A stretch of 64,000 nucleotides of DNA from Hyphomicrobiaceae bacterium (lineage in GTDB: Bacteria > Pseudomonadota > Alphaproteobacteria > Rhizobiales > Methyloligellaceae): assembly GCA_028066055.1 (NCBI GenBank), contig JALCBY010000017.1, positions 18,459 to 82,458 on the forward strand, in the 5' to 3' direction. A model generated the notes under the pieces. It was not told the origin of the DNA. It searched no databases and was given only the letters and a program-made list of their open reading frames with translations. Below are positions 20,462 to 31,357 of this stretch, piece by piece (the stretch's first letter is position 1; each line of letters opens with the position of its first letter). The translations under genes were made by a program, and so were the position numbers.

Positions 20462-21610
20462 GTGAGTATCGCCGCGCAAAACCAGGATACGAGCTTCCTC
20501 TCATCCATCGAGGACGTGCTGGAGGATGCGCGCAATGGGCGCATGTTCATCCTCGTCGACGCGGAAGACCGCGAAAACGAGGGAGATCTCGTCATTCCCG
20601 CGCAGATGGCCACGCCCGACGCAATCAATTTCATGGCGAAGCATGGGCGCGGCCTGATCTGCCTTGCGCTCACCGGCGCGCGGGCGAGCGAACTCAATCT
20701 CGATCTGATGGCGCGGCACAACAACGAGTCCCGCCATGAGACTGCTTTCACCGTGTCCATCGAAGCGCGCGAAGGCATTTCCACCGGGATTTCGGCCCAT
20801 GACAGGGCGCGGACCATTTCAGTGGCCATCGACCCCACGCGCGGTCCCGAGAATATCTCCACGCCAGGCCATGTCTTTCCACTGATCGCCCGCGAAGGCG
20901 GCGTCCTGATGCGCGCAGGCCACACCGAGGCCGCCGTCGACCTTGCGCGTCTCGCGGGCCTGTATCCCGCCGGCGTCATCTGCGAGATCATGAATGACGA
21001 CGGCACCATGGCGCGCATGCCCGATCTGGTCGCGTTTGCGCAACTTCACGGCCTCAAGGTCGCGACCATTGCTGATCTCATCGCCTATCGCCGGAAACAT
21101 GACAGCATCGTGCGCTGCGTTGCCGAGACGCGGGTTGAGAGCGCATATGGCGGGGAATTCGCCATGCGCGTCTATCGCACCACGGAAGGCCCGTCGGAGG
21201 AACATATCGCGCTCGTCAAGGGAGATATCTCCGAAGGCGGCCCGGTTCTCGTGCGCGTACATGCGTCCAATACGCTGAACGATGTTCTCGGCGTCACCGA
21301 AAAGGGCCGCGAGGGATCGCTGCTCCACAAGGCGATGGAACGGATCGCAGACGAGGGAAGGGGCGTGCTCGTGCTGATAAGGGATATCTGGCCCCACGCC
21401 GTGACCGACGCGCTGCAATCCGAAAAGGAACGGGAAGGCGAAAGCGCCGACGGCGAACAGAGCCGGCTTCTGGAAGTCGGCATCGGATCGCAGATCCTGC
21501 ACGACCTGGGCGTGCGCGACATGGTCCTGCTCACAAACTCGCCGCAAAGGAAAGTGGTCGGGCTTGAGGGATACGGGCTCGAAATCTCCGACACCCGCCG
21601 CCTCGACTAG
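20462..21610 (+). CDS. ribB: RibBA: active DHBP synthase with degenerate GTP cyclohydrolase II half
   Basis: A 382-residue fusion. The N-terminal half (to about 215) is 3,4-dihydroxy-2-butanone-4-phosphate synthase, with DAEDRENEGDLV, RHNNESRHETAFTVS and AGHTEAAVDLARLAGL intact. The C-terminal half has the RibA fold outline (RVESAYGGEFAMRVY at the start, VGLEGYGLEI at the end) but lacks the GCHII zinc-site cysteines; at that place it reads VRVHASNTLNDVLGV. GTP cyclohydrolase II must therefore be encoded elsewhere. The start is GTG at 20462, 15 bp after ribE. Confidence 0.9.
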   Translation: MSIAAQNQDTSFLSSIEDVLEDARNGRMFILVDAEDRENEGDLVIPAQMATPDAINFMAKHGRGLICLALTGARASELNLDLMARHNNESRHETAFTVSIEAREGISTGISAHDRARTISVAIDPTRGPENISTPGHVFPLIAREGGVLMRAGHTEAAVDLARLAGLYPAGVICEIMNDDGTMARMPDLVAFAQLHGLKVATIADLIAYRRKHDSIVRCVAETRVESAYGGEFAMRVYRTTEGPSEEHIALVKGDISEGGPVLVRVHASNTLNDVLGVTEKGREGSLLHKAMERIADEGRGVLVLIRDIWPHAVTDALQSEKEREGESADGEQSRLLEVGIGSQILHDLGVRDMVLLTNSPQRKVVGLEGYGLEISDTRRLD

Positions 21611-21618
21611 GAACGTCT

Positions 21619-22086
21619 ATGGCCAAACTCGCCCAGTCCGTCCTGATCATCGAAGCCCGCTTCTATGACGACATCACCAACGAACTCGCCCGGGGCGCTA
21701 CGGAAGAGCTGCGCCGGCGCGGCATAGGGTTTGAGCGAATCTCGGTTCCCGGAGCGCTCGAAGTGCCGGTCGCGCTGAGTATGGCCGTGAATTCGAAGAT
21801 CGTCGGACCGAAGGGCCGTCACGACGGCTGCGTGGCCCTGGGATGCGTGATCCGCGGGGAGACGTCTCACTACGATATCGTGGCGGCGGAATCCGCACGC
21901 GGACTGCTGGATATCGCGGTAAACAATTCCATTGCCGTCGGAAACGGGATTCTGACGGTCGACACGCGCGAGCAGGCCTGGGCGCGCGCAAGCGTCGATG
22001 GCCGCAACAAGGGGGCTTCCGCAGCAATTGCATGCGCCACGTTGCTGGAACTCGCTGGCGACCTTGAGCGGAAGTCGGGCCGGTGA
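21619..22086 (+). CDS. ribH: 6,7-dimethyl-8-ribityllumazine synthase
   Basis: A 155-residue lumazine synthase. EARFYDDITNELARGATEEL at the N-terminus, VPGALEVPVAL, and GCVIRGETSHYDIVAAESARGL with the catalytic histidine are all present. It condenses the RibB and RibD products to the substrate of RibE. It follows ribBA by 8 bp and its TGA overlaps the GTG of nusB. Confidence 0.95.
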   Translation: MAKLAQSVLIIEARFYDDITNELARGATEELRRRGIGFERISVPGALEVPVALSMAVNSKIVGPKGRHDGCVALGCVIRGETSHYDIVAAESARGLLDIAVNNSIAVGNGILTVDTREQAWARASVDGRNKGASAAIACATLLELAGDLERKSGR

Positions 22087-22595
22087 ACGCCACGCCGACC
22101 AAGGACCACGCCAAGGCGTCCGCCACGCCGCGTTCAGCCTCCCGTAGTGCTGCACGGCTGTCGGCCGTCCAGGCGCTCTACCAGATGGACATGACCGGGA
22201 TCGACGCCAGCGACGTGGTCGCCGAGTTTGAAAAGCACCGCCTCGGCGACATTGCCAAATCCATCGGCGCGCCCGAAGCGGACCGCGCACTCTTTGAAGA
22301 TATCGTTCTGGGCGTCGTGCGCGAACAACAGGCCATTGATCCTGTCCTCGATGCCCATCTGGCGGACGGTTGGCGCCTTGCCCGGGTTGACAGCATCCTG
22401 CGTGCGATCCTGCGTTCCGCCGCCTTTGAACTCGCGCTGCGGGACGATATTCCGGCAAAGGCGGTGATCAATGAATATGTCGATATCGCCCATGCCTATT
22501 TCGGACCTGACGAACCCAAGGTGGTGAACGGCATCCTCGATCAGCTCGCCCGCTCAAGGCGTGCCCATGAATTCGAACGCAAGAGCGATGAGTGA
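22083..22595 (+). CDS. nusB: Transcription antitermination factor NusB
   Basis: A 170-residue RNA-binding antitermination factor that acts with NusE on rRNA operons. The fold begins at SAARLSAVQALYQMDMTG, and ALRDDIPAKAVINEYVDIAHAYFG is the conserved C-terminal core; a polar N-terminal extension of about 20 residues is present. The GTG at 22083 overlaps the ribH stop (GTGA) and the end overlaps thiL by 8 bases. The order ribH-nusB-thiL is widely conserved. Confidence 0.94.
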   Translation: MNATPTKDHAKASATPRSASRSAARLSAVQALYQMDMTGIDASDVVAEFEKHRLGDIAKSIGAPEADRALFEDIVLGVVREQQAIDPVLDAHLADGWRLARVDSILRAILRSAAFELALRDDIPAKAVINEYVDIAHAYFGPDEPKVVNGILDQLARSRRAHEFERKSDE

Positions 22596-23589
22596 CCGAC
22601 CGCAATCCGGCGAAGGGGACATCATCGAGCGCTATTTCGCGCCGCTCGCCGCCGATACGCCCGGGGCTTTCAACCTCACCGACGATGCGGGCCTGATCAA
22701 TCCGCCGGACGGCATGGATATCGTCATGACGACGGACGTCATCGTGAGCGGGGTGCACTTTCTCGACCAAACCACGCCTGAGGATGTTGCTTACAAGGCG
22801 CTCGCCGTCAACGTATCGGACCTTTGCGCCAAGGGTGCTGAACCGGCGGTTTACCTGCTGTCATTGTCCCTGCCCGGCAATCCCGATCCGGCATGGCTCG
22901 GAGGCTTGCGCCATGGACTGGCCGAGGCGCAGGACACATTCGGATGCACGCTCCTGGGCGGCGATACGGTCGCAACGCCGGGACCTGTCACCCTGTCCAT
23001 CACGGCAGCGGGTTTTGTGCCCGAGGGGCGCATGGTTCACCGCGACGGGGCGGGCGAGGGAGACACCGTCTATGTGACGGGAACCATTGGCGACGCGGTC
23101 CTCGGCCTGAAGCTCTTCCAACCCCCTGATATTGCGCCGGAAGGGCTCTCCGATGCGCAACGCGACTTTCTTCGCAACCGCTATCTCAGACCACGGCCCC
23201 GACTCGCGTCGATAGAGCCCGTCCGGCTCCACACCAGTGCATCCATGGACGTATCCGACGGCCTTGTCGGCGATTTCGTCAAGCTGTGCCGGGCGTCCAG
23301 TGTCGGCGGGATCATCGAAGCGGACAAAGTGCCGCTTTCCGATGCAGCAACGCTCTGGGTTGAAAAGGACTCGGACATACTGGAAGAACTTCTCAGCGGC
23401 GGCGACGATTACGAAATCCTGCAAACGGTCCCAGAAACCGCGGCAGCGGCGTTCGAGGATGATTGCCGCAGGGCAGGGGTGGATGTCACTGCGATCGGGC
23501 GGATCGTGGCGGCCGACGAAGGCGTTCGGGTCCGGGATGGGCAGGGAAACGAGATTGCGATGTCCCGAAAAAGTTACGCCCATTTTTGA
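22588..23589 (+). CDS. thiL: Thiamine-monophosphate kinase
   Basis: A 333-residue AIR-synthase-fold kinase making thiamine pyrophosphate from the monophosphate. Visible motifs are the N-terminal DDAGLINPPDGMDIVMTTD, the Mg-binding LAVNVSDLCAKGAEP, GCTLLGGDTV and, later, SMDVSDGLVGDF and SGGDDYEIL. The ATG at 22588 overlaps nusB by 8 bases and is preferred over the upstream GTG at 22561. Confidence 0.94.
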   Translation: MSDRPQSGEGDIIERYFAPLAADTPGAFNLTDDAGLINPPDGMDIVMTTDVIVSGVHFLDQTTPEDVAYKALAVNVSDLCAKGAEPAVYLLSLSLPGNPDPAWLGGLRHGLAEAQDTFGCTLLGGDTVATPGPVTLSITAAGFVPEGRMVHRDGAGEGDTVYVTGTIGDAVLGLKLFQPPDIAPEGLSDAQRDFLRNRYLRPRPRLASIEPVRLHTSASMDVSDGLVGDFVKLCRASSVGGIIEADKVPLSDAATLWVEKDSDILEELLSGGDDYEILQTVPETAAAAFEDDCRRAGVDVTAIGRIVAADEGVRVRDGQGNEIAMSRKSYAHF

Positions 23590-23636
23590 ATTCTTCGTTT
23601 GTGTTCGCGCCGCCAAGCGCGCATATAGCGCTCGTC

Positions 23637-24875
23637 ATGAGTCACACTCACGTCATTCCCGAACAACCGGTTGACGGCGACAAGCGGGCAAAACGCAACG
23701 CCCTGATCCTGTCATTCGCCCAGGCGCTCTATTACATCAGCGCGACCATCCAGGTCGCGACAACCGGCCTCGTCGGGCACGTCCTGGCGGAAGACAAGTC
23801 GCTTGCAACCCTTCCAGTAACAGCGTTCATCATCGGATCGCTGATCACAACAATTCCCGCTTCCATGTTCATGCGCGAAGTGGGCCGCCGTGCCGGGTTT
23901 CAGTTGGGCGCGGTGACAGGAGCGCTCAGCGCGGCTCTCGCGACCTACGCCATCTACGACCGTTCGTTCTGGCTGTTCTGCTTCGCCATATTCCTGTCCG
24001 GAGCCTACCAGGCATTTGCGCAATATTACCGGTTCGCCGCGGCGGACACCGCCAGCGAAGCCTTCCGGCCACGGGCCATCTCATGGGTTCTCGCCGGTGG
24101 CCTCATCGCGGCGGTCGCCGGGCCGCAGCTCGTGATCTATACGAAAGACGCCCTCGCGCCCGTGACCTTCGCAGGCGTGTATGTGGCCTCCGCCGCGGCA
24201 TCGCTGCTGGCAATCGGCATACTGTCACTCATCGATATTCCGAAAGCACCGAAACTTGCAGCGGACGGGACGCCGCCGCGGCCGCTGCGCGAGATTCTCA
24301 AACAGCCGAGACTCCGCATCGCAATCTTCAGCGGCATGGTAAGTTACGGGTCGATGACCTTTCTGATGACGGCTACGCCGCTCGCCATGGTCGCCTGCAA
24401 CCATTCGGTTGATTCGGCCGCCTGGGCGATTCAGTGGCATGTGCTGGCGATGTTCGCGCCGAGTTTCGTCACCGGGCGGTTGATAGACCGGTTCGGCCGT
24501 GAACGCGTCGTTCTGGCCGGATTGCTTCTTCTGGCGGGAGCGGGAGTGGTCGCTCATGCGGGCATTTCGCTCTGGCATTTCAATCTGGCAATGATCCTGC
24601 TCGGCGTCGGGTGGAACCTTGGATACATAGGATCGACCACCATGGTCACAGACTGCCATCGCCCGGAGGAGCGCAATAAAGTGCAGGCTGTCAATGAGTT
24701 CATGGTGTTTGGCCTCCTTGCGTTCGCCTCCTTTTTCTCCGGCAAACTGCTGCACGATACGGGTTGGGAAACGGTGACGATCTCGTATCTTCCCTTCGTC
24801 GTTCTGGCGTCGGGACTGGTCTTCCTGCTGTCCCTGCGCAGCACACGCTGGGGTGCGGCGCCAAACAGCCCGTAG
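23637..24875 (+). CDS. MFS transporter
   Basis: A 412-residue membrane carrier with about 12 hydrophobic segments. The loop 2-3 motif is [13 protein letters not shown] and the second-half equivalent [15 protein letters not shown]; the pattern matches a common alphaproteobacterial MFS group often seen next to thiL. The ATG at 23637 starts in the 47-bp gap after thiL. The transported compound is unknown. A long central loop rich in Pro and Lys (about 190-220) joins the two halves. Confidence 0.85.
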   Translation: MSHTHVIPEQPVDGDKRAKRNALILSFAQALYYISATIQVATTGLVGHVLAEDKSLATLPVTAFIIGSLITTIPASMFMREVGRRAGFQLGAVTGALSAALATYAIYDRSFWLFCFAIFLSGAYQAFAQYYRFAAADTASEAFRPRAISWVLAGGLIAAVAGPQLVIYTKDALAPVTFAGVYVASAAASLLAIGILSLIDIPKAPKLAADGTPPRPLREILKQPRLRIAIFSGMVSYGSMTFLMTATPLAMVACNHSVDSAAWAIQWHVLAMFAPSFVTGRLIDRFGRERVVLAGLLLLAGAGVVAHAGISLWHFNLAMILLGVGWNLGYIGSTTMVTDCHRPEERNKVQAVNEFMVFGLLAFASFFSGKLLHDTGWETVTISYLPFVVLASGLVFLLSLRSTRWGAAPNSP

Positions 24876-25080
24876 CGGTGAAACCTGCGTTTTCCCGCTG
24901 CGACCAAAATTGTCGCCTCAATTGTTGCGTTGCACAGTCAATTTTGGCATGTTCCGCGCGACTTTTCGGTCCGGGCTGGGCTTGGGGGAGTTCCGGTCGG
25001 CGTCACTACACACGCCGCTATATCTGTCCCGCAGTTCTTTCCCGCGGCTTTCGAACCTATCCAGAACAGGGACGGTCATT

Positions 25081-27213
25081 ATGAACACGGTTCTTTACCT
25101 GATCATCGCCTGTGGTGCGCTTTCCATTGTCTATGGCATTTGGGCCATTCAGTCGGTCATGTCGGCCGACGCGGGCAACAAGCGCATGCAGGAGATCGCC
25201 GGTGCAATCCAGGAAGGTGCAACGGCTTATCTGACGCGGCAATACACGACCATCGCAATTGCCGGCGTCGTCATCTTCGTGCTCGTGTGGTTGATGCTCT
25301 CGCTCACCACCGCAATCGGATTTCTCATCGGCGCGGCGCTCTCCGGCGCCGCCGGGTTCATCGGCATGCTCGTGTCGGTGCGCGCCAATGTGCGAACGAC
25401 CCAGGCGGCCAGCAAGAGCCTGGGAGCCGGGCTTGAGATCGCCTTCAAGTCAGGCGCGGTCACCGGCATGCTCGTTGCCGGTCTCGCGCTTCTCTCCGTC
25501 GCGGTCTACTACGCGTATCTGACAATCGTTGCCGGATATTCCCCGGATGACCGCACGGTCGTTGACGCGCTCGTGGCGCTCGGTTTCGGTGCGTCGCTCA
25601 TTTCCATCTTCGCCCGTCTCGGCGGCGGCATCTTTACCAAGGGTGCCGACGTGGGCGGCGATCTCGTGGGCAAGGTCGAAGCGGGAATTCCGGAAGACGA
25701 TCCGCGCAACCCCGCCACCATCGCGGACAATGTCGGCGACAATGTCGGCGACTGCGCGGGCATGGCCGCCGACCTGTTCGAAACCTACGCCGTGACGGTC
25801 GTCGCGACCATGGTGCTCGCCTCGATCTTTTTCGCCGGCACCGCCTCGGTTGAACCGATGATGGTCTACCCGCTGGCCATCGGCGGCGCCTGCGTCGTCA
25901 CCTCGATCATCGGCACCTTCTTCGTCAAGCTGGGCCCGAGCCAGTCGATCATGGGCGCACTCTACAAGGGCTTCATCGCCGCCGGGGTGCTGTCGCTGTT
26001 CGCGATCCTCGGGGTGACAAGCTATCTGCTCGGACTGGACAGTGAGTTCACCGCTCTCGGTCAGACCTTCACCGGATGGGATCTCTTCTGGTGCGCATTG
26101 ACCGGACTTGTCGTCACGACGCTGATCATCGTCATCACCGAATATTACACCGGCACCAACTACCGTCCGGTTCAGTCGGTCGCCGCAGCGTCCGTGACGG
26201 GCCACGGAACGAACGTGATCCAGGGGCTCGCCGTTTCGCTTGAGGCGACGGCGCTTCCGGCTCTGGTCATCATTCTCGGCATCGTCATCACCTATTCGCT
26301 GGCCGGTCTGTTCGGCATCGCCATCGCCGTGACGACCATGCTGGCGCTGGCAGGCGTGGTCGTTGCGCTGGACGCATTCGGTCCGGTGACCGACAACGCC
26401 GGCGGCATCGCCGAGATGGCCAACCTGAAAGAGGACGTCCGCAACACCACCGATGCCCTCGATGCGGTCGGGAACACCACCAAGGCGGTGACCAAGGGTT
26501 ACGCGATCGGTTCAGCAGGCCTCGGTGCCCTCGTGCTGTTCGCTGCCTATACGGAGGACCTGAAGCACTTCATCGGCAAGGCGAATGAAACGAACGGCCA
26601 GATGTTCGGCTATTTCCAGGGCGTGGAGCTCGATTTCTCCCTGTCCAATCCGTATGTCGTGGTCGGCCTTTTCCTCGGTGGACTGCTGCCCTACCTGTTC
26701 GGCGCCATGGGCATGATGGCTGTCGGCCGTGCGGGCGGCGCAATCGTCGAGGAGGTACGCCGCCAGTTCAAGGAGAAGCCGGGAATCATGAAGGGCAAGG
26801 ACAAGCCGGACTATGGGCGAGCCGTCGACCTTCTGACCCGTGCCGCGATCAAGGAGATGATGATCCCTTCATTGCTGCCGGTGCTTTCTCCCGTCGTCTG
26901 CTTCTTCCTGGTCAACATGGTGGCTGGCAAATCCGCGGCCTTCTCGGCCCTCGGCGCCATGCTGCTGGGTGTTATCGTGACGGGACTGTTCGTAGCGATT
27001 TCCATGACCGCTGGCGGTGGTGCCTGGGACAACGCCAAGAAATACATCGAAGACGGCAACTATGGCGGCAAGGGCTCGGAAGCCCACAAGGCCGCCGTCA
27101 CAGGCGATACGGTCGGCGATCCTTACAAGGATACGGCCGGTCCGGCAGTCAACCCGATGATCAAGATCACCAACATCGTCGCGCTTCTGCTGTTGGCCGT
27201 GCTGGCACACTGA
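25081..27213 (+). CDS. hppA: Membrane-bound proton-translocating pyrophosphatase
   Basis: A 710-residue membrane protein (about 16 segments) that couples pyrophosphate hydrolysis to proton export. The catalytic loop [20 protein letters not shown] and [19 protein letters not shown] are intact, as are [10 protein letters not shown] and, near the C-terminus, [23 protein letters not shown]. The K+-dependence site reads [10 protein letters not shown]: Lys follows GNTT, the mark of the K+-independent H+-pumping class. The ATG at 25081 begins the usual N-terminus. The 205-bp upstream gap must contain its promoter. Confidence 0.96.
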   Translation: MNTVLYLIIACGALSIVYGIWAIQSVMSADAGNKRMQEIAGAIQEGATAYLTRQYTTIAIAGVVIFVLVWLMLSLTTAIGFLIGAALSGAAGFIGMLVSVRANVRTTQAASKSLGAGLEIAFKSGAVTGMLVAGLALLSVAVYYAYLTIVAGYSPDDRTVVDALVALGFGASLISIFARLGGGIFTKGADVGGDLVGKVEAGIPEDDPRNPATIADNVGDNVGDCAGMAADLFETYAVTVVATMVLASIFFAGTASVEPMMVYPLAIGGACVVTSIIGTFFVKLGPSQSIMGALYKGFIAAGVLSLFAILGVTSYLLGLDSEFTALGQTFTGWDLFWCALTGLVVTTLIIVITEYYTGTNYRPVQSVAAASVTGHGTNVIQGLAVSLEATALPALVIILGIVITYSLAGLFGIAIAVTTMLALAGVVVALDAFGPVTDNAGGIAEMANLKEDVRNTTDALDAVGNTTKAVTKGYAIGSAGLGALVLFAAYTEDLKHFIGKANETNGQMFGYFQGVELDFSLSNPYVVVGLFLGGLLPYLFGAMGMMAVGRAGGAIVEEVRRQFKEKPGIMKGKDKPDYGRAVDLLTRAAIKEMMIPSLLPVLSPVVCFFLVNMVAGKSAAFSALGAMLLGVIVTGLFVAISMTAGGGAWDNAKKYIEDGNYGGKGSEAHKAAVTGDTVGDPYKDTAGPAVNPMIKITNIVALLLLAVLAH

Positions 27214-27240
27214 CCGCGACAACCACTCACGATATGAAAG

Positions 27241-27272
27241 AAAAGGCCCCGTCTCGGCGGGGCCTTTTTTTC
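27241..27272. terminator. Strong bidirectional terminator between hppA and bamE
   Basis: AAAAGGCCCCG (27241-27251) and CGGGGCC (27258-27264) form a GC-rich hairpin with loop TCTCGG, followed by eight T (27265-27272). The run of A on the left makes the same structure usable for the convergent bamE transcript. Confidence 0.95.
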
Positions 27273-27292
27273 GTGAACTGAACGAAAGGGCT

Positions 27293-27778
27293 CTAGTAGC
27301 TCGGGGCTGATTCCTTCAGCAGCGAACGGCGGTTCGCGATGTTGCCGAAGAGCTGTTCGAGGGCGGTGAGCTTTTTGCCGTAGGTTGGCGTTTCCCCGTC
27401 GGCGAAGCTGATGATCCTGCCGTCCTTCAGCCCGTAGCGCCCGACTTCCTTCACGGTCTGGTTCTGATCGAAATAGACCGCGACGACCTTTCGGTCGATG
27501 ACCTTCGGACGGCCCGCCGGCAATGTCTTGCGGGTGCTTGAAATGTAATAGAACACCTGTCCGTCCAGCGTGCCCGTCGTGTCGGGCGTACCGAGCGTCA
27601 GGCGTACCTGATCCTGTGACATTCCGGGTTGGATCTGTTCAAGGTCCACATCCGTGAAGAGATGACCGTGGCGGTCGACCTGGCCCGCGCATGCCGTCAC
27701 GAAAAGCGCGGCCGCAAACACCGTGGCGAGGCGAGGAGTTGCGCGTTTCTGATTGGCGGACAAGTGAGCGTGTTTCAT
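27293..27778 (-). CDS. bamE: Outer membrane assembly lipoprotein BamE (OmlA/SmpA)
   Basis: A 161-residue lipoprotein component of the beta-barrel assembly machine. The signal peptide ends in the lipobox VTAC with Cys30. The SmpA/OmlA domain follows: LEQIQPGMSQDQVRLTLGTP, VFYYISSTRKT and VVAVYFDQNQTVKEVGRYGL. The ATG at 27778 is chosen as it gives the signal peptide a normal length. It is transcribed divergently from the bc1 chaperone gene with 154 bp between them. Confidence 0.92.
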   Translation of the reverse strand: MKHAHLSANQKRATPRLATVFAAALFVTACAGQVDRHGHLFTDVDLEQIQPGMSQDQVRLTLGTPDTTGTLDGQVFYYISSTRKTLPAGRPKVIDRKVVAVYFDQNQTVKEVGRYGLKDGRIISFADGETPTYGKKLTALEQLFGNIANRRSLLKESAPSY

Positions 27779-27932
27779 GTCTGTATGGTGTACCGGAGCT
27801 ATAGCATCATTTGACGTTTTGTCACGATACATGCGCCTTTGGATCATTTTGAGGCGATCAGTCAATAGCGCATTCGCCGCGTTTTGCGTACAAGGTGTCA
27901 GCAACTGGGTTAAGGAGCATCGTCTTTCCGAC

Positions 27933-28469
27933 ATGTTAAACTGGCTCACCAAACGCGCAAGACGCAAGCGGAATGCGCACGATATTTATGGCTCCATTGT
28001 GGCGCTGTCGCGGTCGCCCGCGCTTTATACGCAGTTCGGCATTCCCGATACGCTCGAAGCCCGATTCGAGGCGCTTCTCCTCCACGTCATCCTGTTTGTG
28101 AGCCGGGTGCGTCACAGCGATGAGGATGCCGAACCCATGGCCCAGGAAATTGTCGATTTGTTTTTCGCCGATCTGGACACTACATCCCGGGAATTGGGCG
28201 TTGGAGATCTCACGGTTCCCAAGAAAATGCGGAAGCTGGCGACCGTTTATCAGGATCGCATAGCTCAGTACGGGAACGCAATCGTCGCCGAAGACAGGGA
28301 CGACCTGTCAAAAGAATTCAAACAAATCGTCTACCATGACGACGAATCGGCTGAGCGGCACGCGACCATGCTCGCCGATTATGCGAGGAACCTGATGCGC
28401 GAACTGATGCAAACACCGCTTGAGGAGTTGCGGTGCGTTCATGAACGCATCAACGAACAACAGGAATGA
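27933..28469 (+). CDS. Ubiquinol-cytochrome c chaperone (CBP3 family)
   Basis: A 178-residue CBP3-like protein, an assembly factor for the cytochrome bc1 complex in mitochondria and alphaproteobacteria. Recognisable parts are HDIYGSIVALSRSPALYTQFG, ARFEALLLHVILFVSRV, and the segment VGDLTVPKKMRKLATVY. The ATG at 27933 matches the family's MLNWL-type start; AAGGAG lies 15 bases upstream, a little far. The TGA overlaps the next start (ATGA). The order bamE / CBP3 / DUF177 / plsX is typical for the class. Confidence 0.88.
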   Translation: MLNWLTKRARRKRNAHDIYGSIVALSRSPALYTQFGIPDTLEARFEALLLHVILFVSRVRHSDEDAEPMAQEIVDLFFADLDTTSRELGVGDLTVPKKMRKLATVYQDRIAQYGNAIVAEDRDDLSKEFKQIVYHDDESAERHATMLADYARNLMRELMQTPLEELRCVHERINEQQE

Positions 28470-29059
28470 CAGGAATGGACGGCGACGAAACAGAGCGATC
28501 CCAATCCGACGGTCCGTTTTCGCGGGCATTCAAGGCGACGGAGATACCCGCCGCCGGCATCGCCGAAACAATCGAGGCGACAGGAGAGCAGCGCGACGCG
28601 GTTGCCGCGCTCCTCGGCATTGTCGAACTGGCCCTGTTTCGGGTGGAGTTTCGGCTGATCAGTTGCGGTCTGCGCAAGTTCAGGCTCAAAGGCCAGTTTG
28701 CAGCCGATGTCGTCCAGAACTGCGTGGTCACACTGGACCCGGTTCAAAACCGTATCGAGGAGGAATTCGACATCGAATTCTGGCCATCGAGCGACGTGGA
28801 ACGGATGGAGTCCGGGGATGGGCCGCAGGATATGGACGTGCCCGTCGACGGTCCCGAGCCGCTCCCGGAAAACGGCATGATCGATGTCGGACACGTGGCT
28901 TACGAGCTTCTTGCTTCAGCACTTGACCCTTACCCCCGCAAGCCTGGCGCGGAGTTCTCCTGGAAGGAGAGCGATGGCGGCGGCGGCGACAGTGAAGGCG
29001 ACAAACCCTTTGCGAATCTGGATATTATGTTGCGCCGCAATGACCCCGGATTAAGTTAG
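28466..29059 (+). CDS. DUF177 family protein (YceD)
   Basis: A 197-residue DUF177 protein. The conserved core is VVQNCVVTLDPVQNRIEEEFDIEF and, later, MIDVGHVAYELLASALDPYPRKPG. YceD proteins are linked to rRNA and ribosome biogenesis in other bacteria. In many genomes rpmF follows; here plsX follows directly. The ATG at 28466 overlaps the chaperone stop; a second ATG at 28475 has a better Shine-Dalgarno (ACAGGA). Confidence 0.88.
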   Translation: MTGMDGDETERSQSDGPFSRAFKATEIPAAGIAETIEATGEQRDAVAALLGIVELALFRVEFRLISCGLRKFRLKGQFAADVVQNCVVTLDPVQNRIEEEFDIEFWPSSDVERMESGDGPQDMDVPVDGPEPLPENGMIDVGHVAYELLASALDPYPRKPGAEFSWKESDGGGGDSEGDKPFANLDIMLRRNDPGLS

Positions 29060-29183
29060 ACGGCGTGTTTTCAACACAGTTTCCAGTTGTTTCGGTAGGC
29101 CAATCCGCTATTTTTGATACGTCTTTTACGCGCAAGGGGGGCGGGCAGGTTCGCGCACTTAACCGCTTGCCTAGAACCTGGTT

Positions 29184-30236
29184 GTGCAATTGACGGTTTC
29201 ACAAACCATATCGCTCGATGTCATGGGCGGAGATCACGGCGCGGAGGTCGTTATTCCCGGCGCCGAACTGTCCCTTATTCGCCATCCGGACACACGCTAC
29301 ATCCTGTTCGGCGACGAGGCGGTCATCAAGGAAGAGCTTTCCAAGCACAAGAATCTGGCCGCCAAGTCTGAGATCGTACACACCGACGTCGCCATCTCGA
29401 TGGACGCCAAACCCAGTCAGGCACTGAGGCAAGGCCGCTGGAAGAGCAGCATGTGGAAGGCAATCGAGGCGGTGCGCGACGGCGAGGCGGGCGCGGTGAT
29501 ATCCGCCGGCAATACCGGCGCGTTGATGGCGATGGCCAAATTCTGCCTGAAAACCGTACCGGAAATCGAACGTCCCGCCATCGCCGCAATCTGGCCGACG
29601 GTGGATTCTGAGTGCATCGTGCTGGACGTTGGCGCGAATGTTGGCGCCGATGCGCGCCAACTTGTGGATTTTGCGATGATGGGGGCTGCCATGGCCCGGG
29701 CCCTGTTTTCCCAGGAGCGCCCGACGGTCGGATTGCTCAACATCGGGGTGGAGGAAGTCAAAGGCCTCGAAGAGGTCCGAAAGGCCGGCACGGCGCTGCG
29801 CGAGTGCAACCCGCCGTTTGATTATCACGGTTTCATCGAAGGTGACGACGTCGGGCAGGGCGCTGTCGATGTCGTTGTAACAGAAGGGTTTTCCGGCAAT
29901 ATCGCCCTGAAGACCGCGGAAGGGACGGCGAAGCAGATCGCGGCCTATCTGCGGGCGGCCATGAGCCGGTCACCGATGGCGCGGGTGGGTGCGGTTCTGG
30001 CCAGCGGGGCGTTCCAGGCGCTGAAGGAAAAGATGGATCCGCGGCAGATGAATGGCGGCGTTTTCCTCGGATTGAACGGCATCGTTATCAAGAGCCACGG
30101 CGGAACCGATGCAACAGGGTTTGCGAGCGCGATCGATCTCGGCTACGACATGGCGCAAAGTGGCCTTGTGGATCAACTGACTGGCGAACTTGAAAAGTTC
30201 CACGCCTCCCTGAATATGGAGAACATGTCGAAATGA
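29184..30236 (+). CDS. plsX: Phosphate acyltransferase PlsX
   Basis: A 350-residue enzyme that turns acyl-ACP into acyl-phosphate for phospholipid synthesis. [18 protein letters not shown], the [14 protein letters not shown] motif, [18 protein letters not shown] and [17 protein letters not shown] are all present. The start used is GTG at 29184. The 124-bp gap before it includes AT-rich sequence that could be a promoter. FabH follows 15 bp later. Confidence 0.95.
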   Translation: MQLTVSQTISLDVMGGDHGAEVVIPGAELSLIRHPDTRYILFGDEAVIKEELSKHKNLAAKSEIVHTDVAISMDAKPSQALRQGRWKSSMWKAIEAVRDGEAGAVISAGNTGALMAMAKFCLKTVPEIERPAIAAIWPTVDSECIVLDVGANVGADARQLVDFAMMGAAMARALFSQERPTVGLLNIGVEEVKGLEEVRKAGTALRECNPPFDYHGFIEGDDVGQGAVDVVVTEGFSGNIALKTAEGTAKQIAAYLRAAMSRSPMARVGAVLASGAFQALKEKMDPRQMNGGVFLGLNGIVIKSHGGTDATGFASAIDLGYDMAQSGLVDQLTGELEKFHASLNMENMSK

Positions 30237-30251
30237 GCGGAGTATCCTGAC

Positions 30252-31229
30252 GTGACTCTCATCCGGTCTGTCATTGCTGGATGTGGCGGCTATCTGCCGG
30301 AAACGGTTCTGACGAACCACGACCTCGCCAAGATCGTTGATACCAGCGATGAGTGGATCGTCGAGCGCACCGGCATTCGCGAGCGGCGTATCGCTGCGGA
30401 GGGCGAGCTCACATCCGACCTCGGCACCGCTGCTGCCGAACAGGCGCTTGAGCGCGCCGGAATGGATGCCCGCGATATCGATCTGATCGTTCTGGCGACA
30501 TCGACGCCCGACAACACGTTTCCGGCAACGGCTGTCGCAATCCAGGCGAACCTCGGCATCGAACACGGAGCGGCCTTCGATCTGCAGGCGGTCTGTTCGG
30601 GGTTCGTCTACGCGCTGGCGACCGCGGACAACTTCCTGAAGGCGGGCCAGTTCAAACGCGCCCTTGTGATTGGCGCGGAAACCTTCTCACGCATTCTCGA
30701 TTGGGAGGACCGGGGAACCTGCGTCTTGTTCGGAGACGGTGCGGGTGCGCTGGTCCTGGAAGCGCGCAAGCTGAACGGCGCCGGTCTCGAACGGGGAATC
30801 CTGACGTCCGAACTGCGGTCCGACGGGCGCTACAAGGACAAGCTGTTTGTGGACGGCGGGCCGTCGTCCACCGGCACCGTGGGGCATCTCAGAATGCATG
30901 GCCGCGAAGTTTTCCGCCACGCGGTGACCAACATCGCCGATGTCATCAACGAAACGCTCGAGGACAGCGGTTTCTCGGCCGATGATATCGACTGGTTCGT
31001 GCCGCATCAGGCCAACAAGCGCATTCTGGACGGTACGGCACGCAAGATCGGGCTTGATCCCGACAAGGTCGTGATGACGGTCGAGAACCACGCCAACACG
31101 TCGGCCGCGTCCATACCGCTTGCGTTGAACACCGCACTTGAAGACGGGCGGCTGAAAGAGGATCAGCTTGTTCTCATGGAAGCCATGGGCGGCGGATTCA
31201 CGTGGGGAGCGGTACTCGCCCGCTGGTAG
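30252..31229 (+). CDS. fabH: 3-oxoacyl-ACP synthase III
   Basis: A 325-residue condensing enzyme that starts fatty-acid chains from acetyl-CoA and malonyl-ACP. The catalytic triad is visible: Cys115 in [10 protein letters not shown], His252 in VPHQANKRI and Asn282 in HANTSAAS. The start is GTG at 30252. It forms a unit with plsX, and ihfA follows after a 194-bp gap. Confidence 0.96.
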   Translation: MTLIRSVIAGCGGYLPETVLTNHDLAKIVDTSDEWIVERTGIRERRIAAEGELTSDLGTAAAEQALERAGMDARDIDLIVLATSTPDNTFPATAVAIQANLGIEHGAAFDLQAVCSGFVYALATADNFLKAGQFKRALVIGAETFSRILDWEDRGTCVLFGDGAGALVLEARKLNGAGLERGILTSELRSDGRYKDKLFVDGGPSSTGTVGHLRMHGREVFRHAVTNIADVINETLEDSGFSADDIDWFVPHQANKRILDGTARKIGLDPDKVVMTVENHANTSAASIPLALNTALEDGRLKEDQLVLMEAMGGGFTWGAVLARW

Positions 31230-31357
31230 TGGCCGCAATCCGTTTGCACCCGGTCTGAACGAGCGCGCGGGCGTCGCCGCAGTAACCCATACGGGTGAAT
31301 TCGCGGCATCAAAGCCACATTCAACAGAAATAGTAGAGAAAACGGGACTTCTTCCGT

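Noticed and set aside
25730..25757. Short tandem repeat within hppA
   Set aside because: It encodes the normal NVGDNVGD motif of H+-pyrophosphatases.
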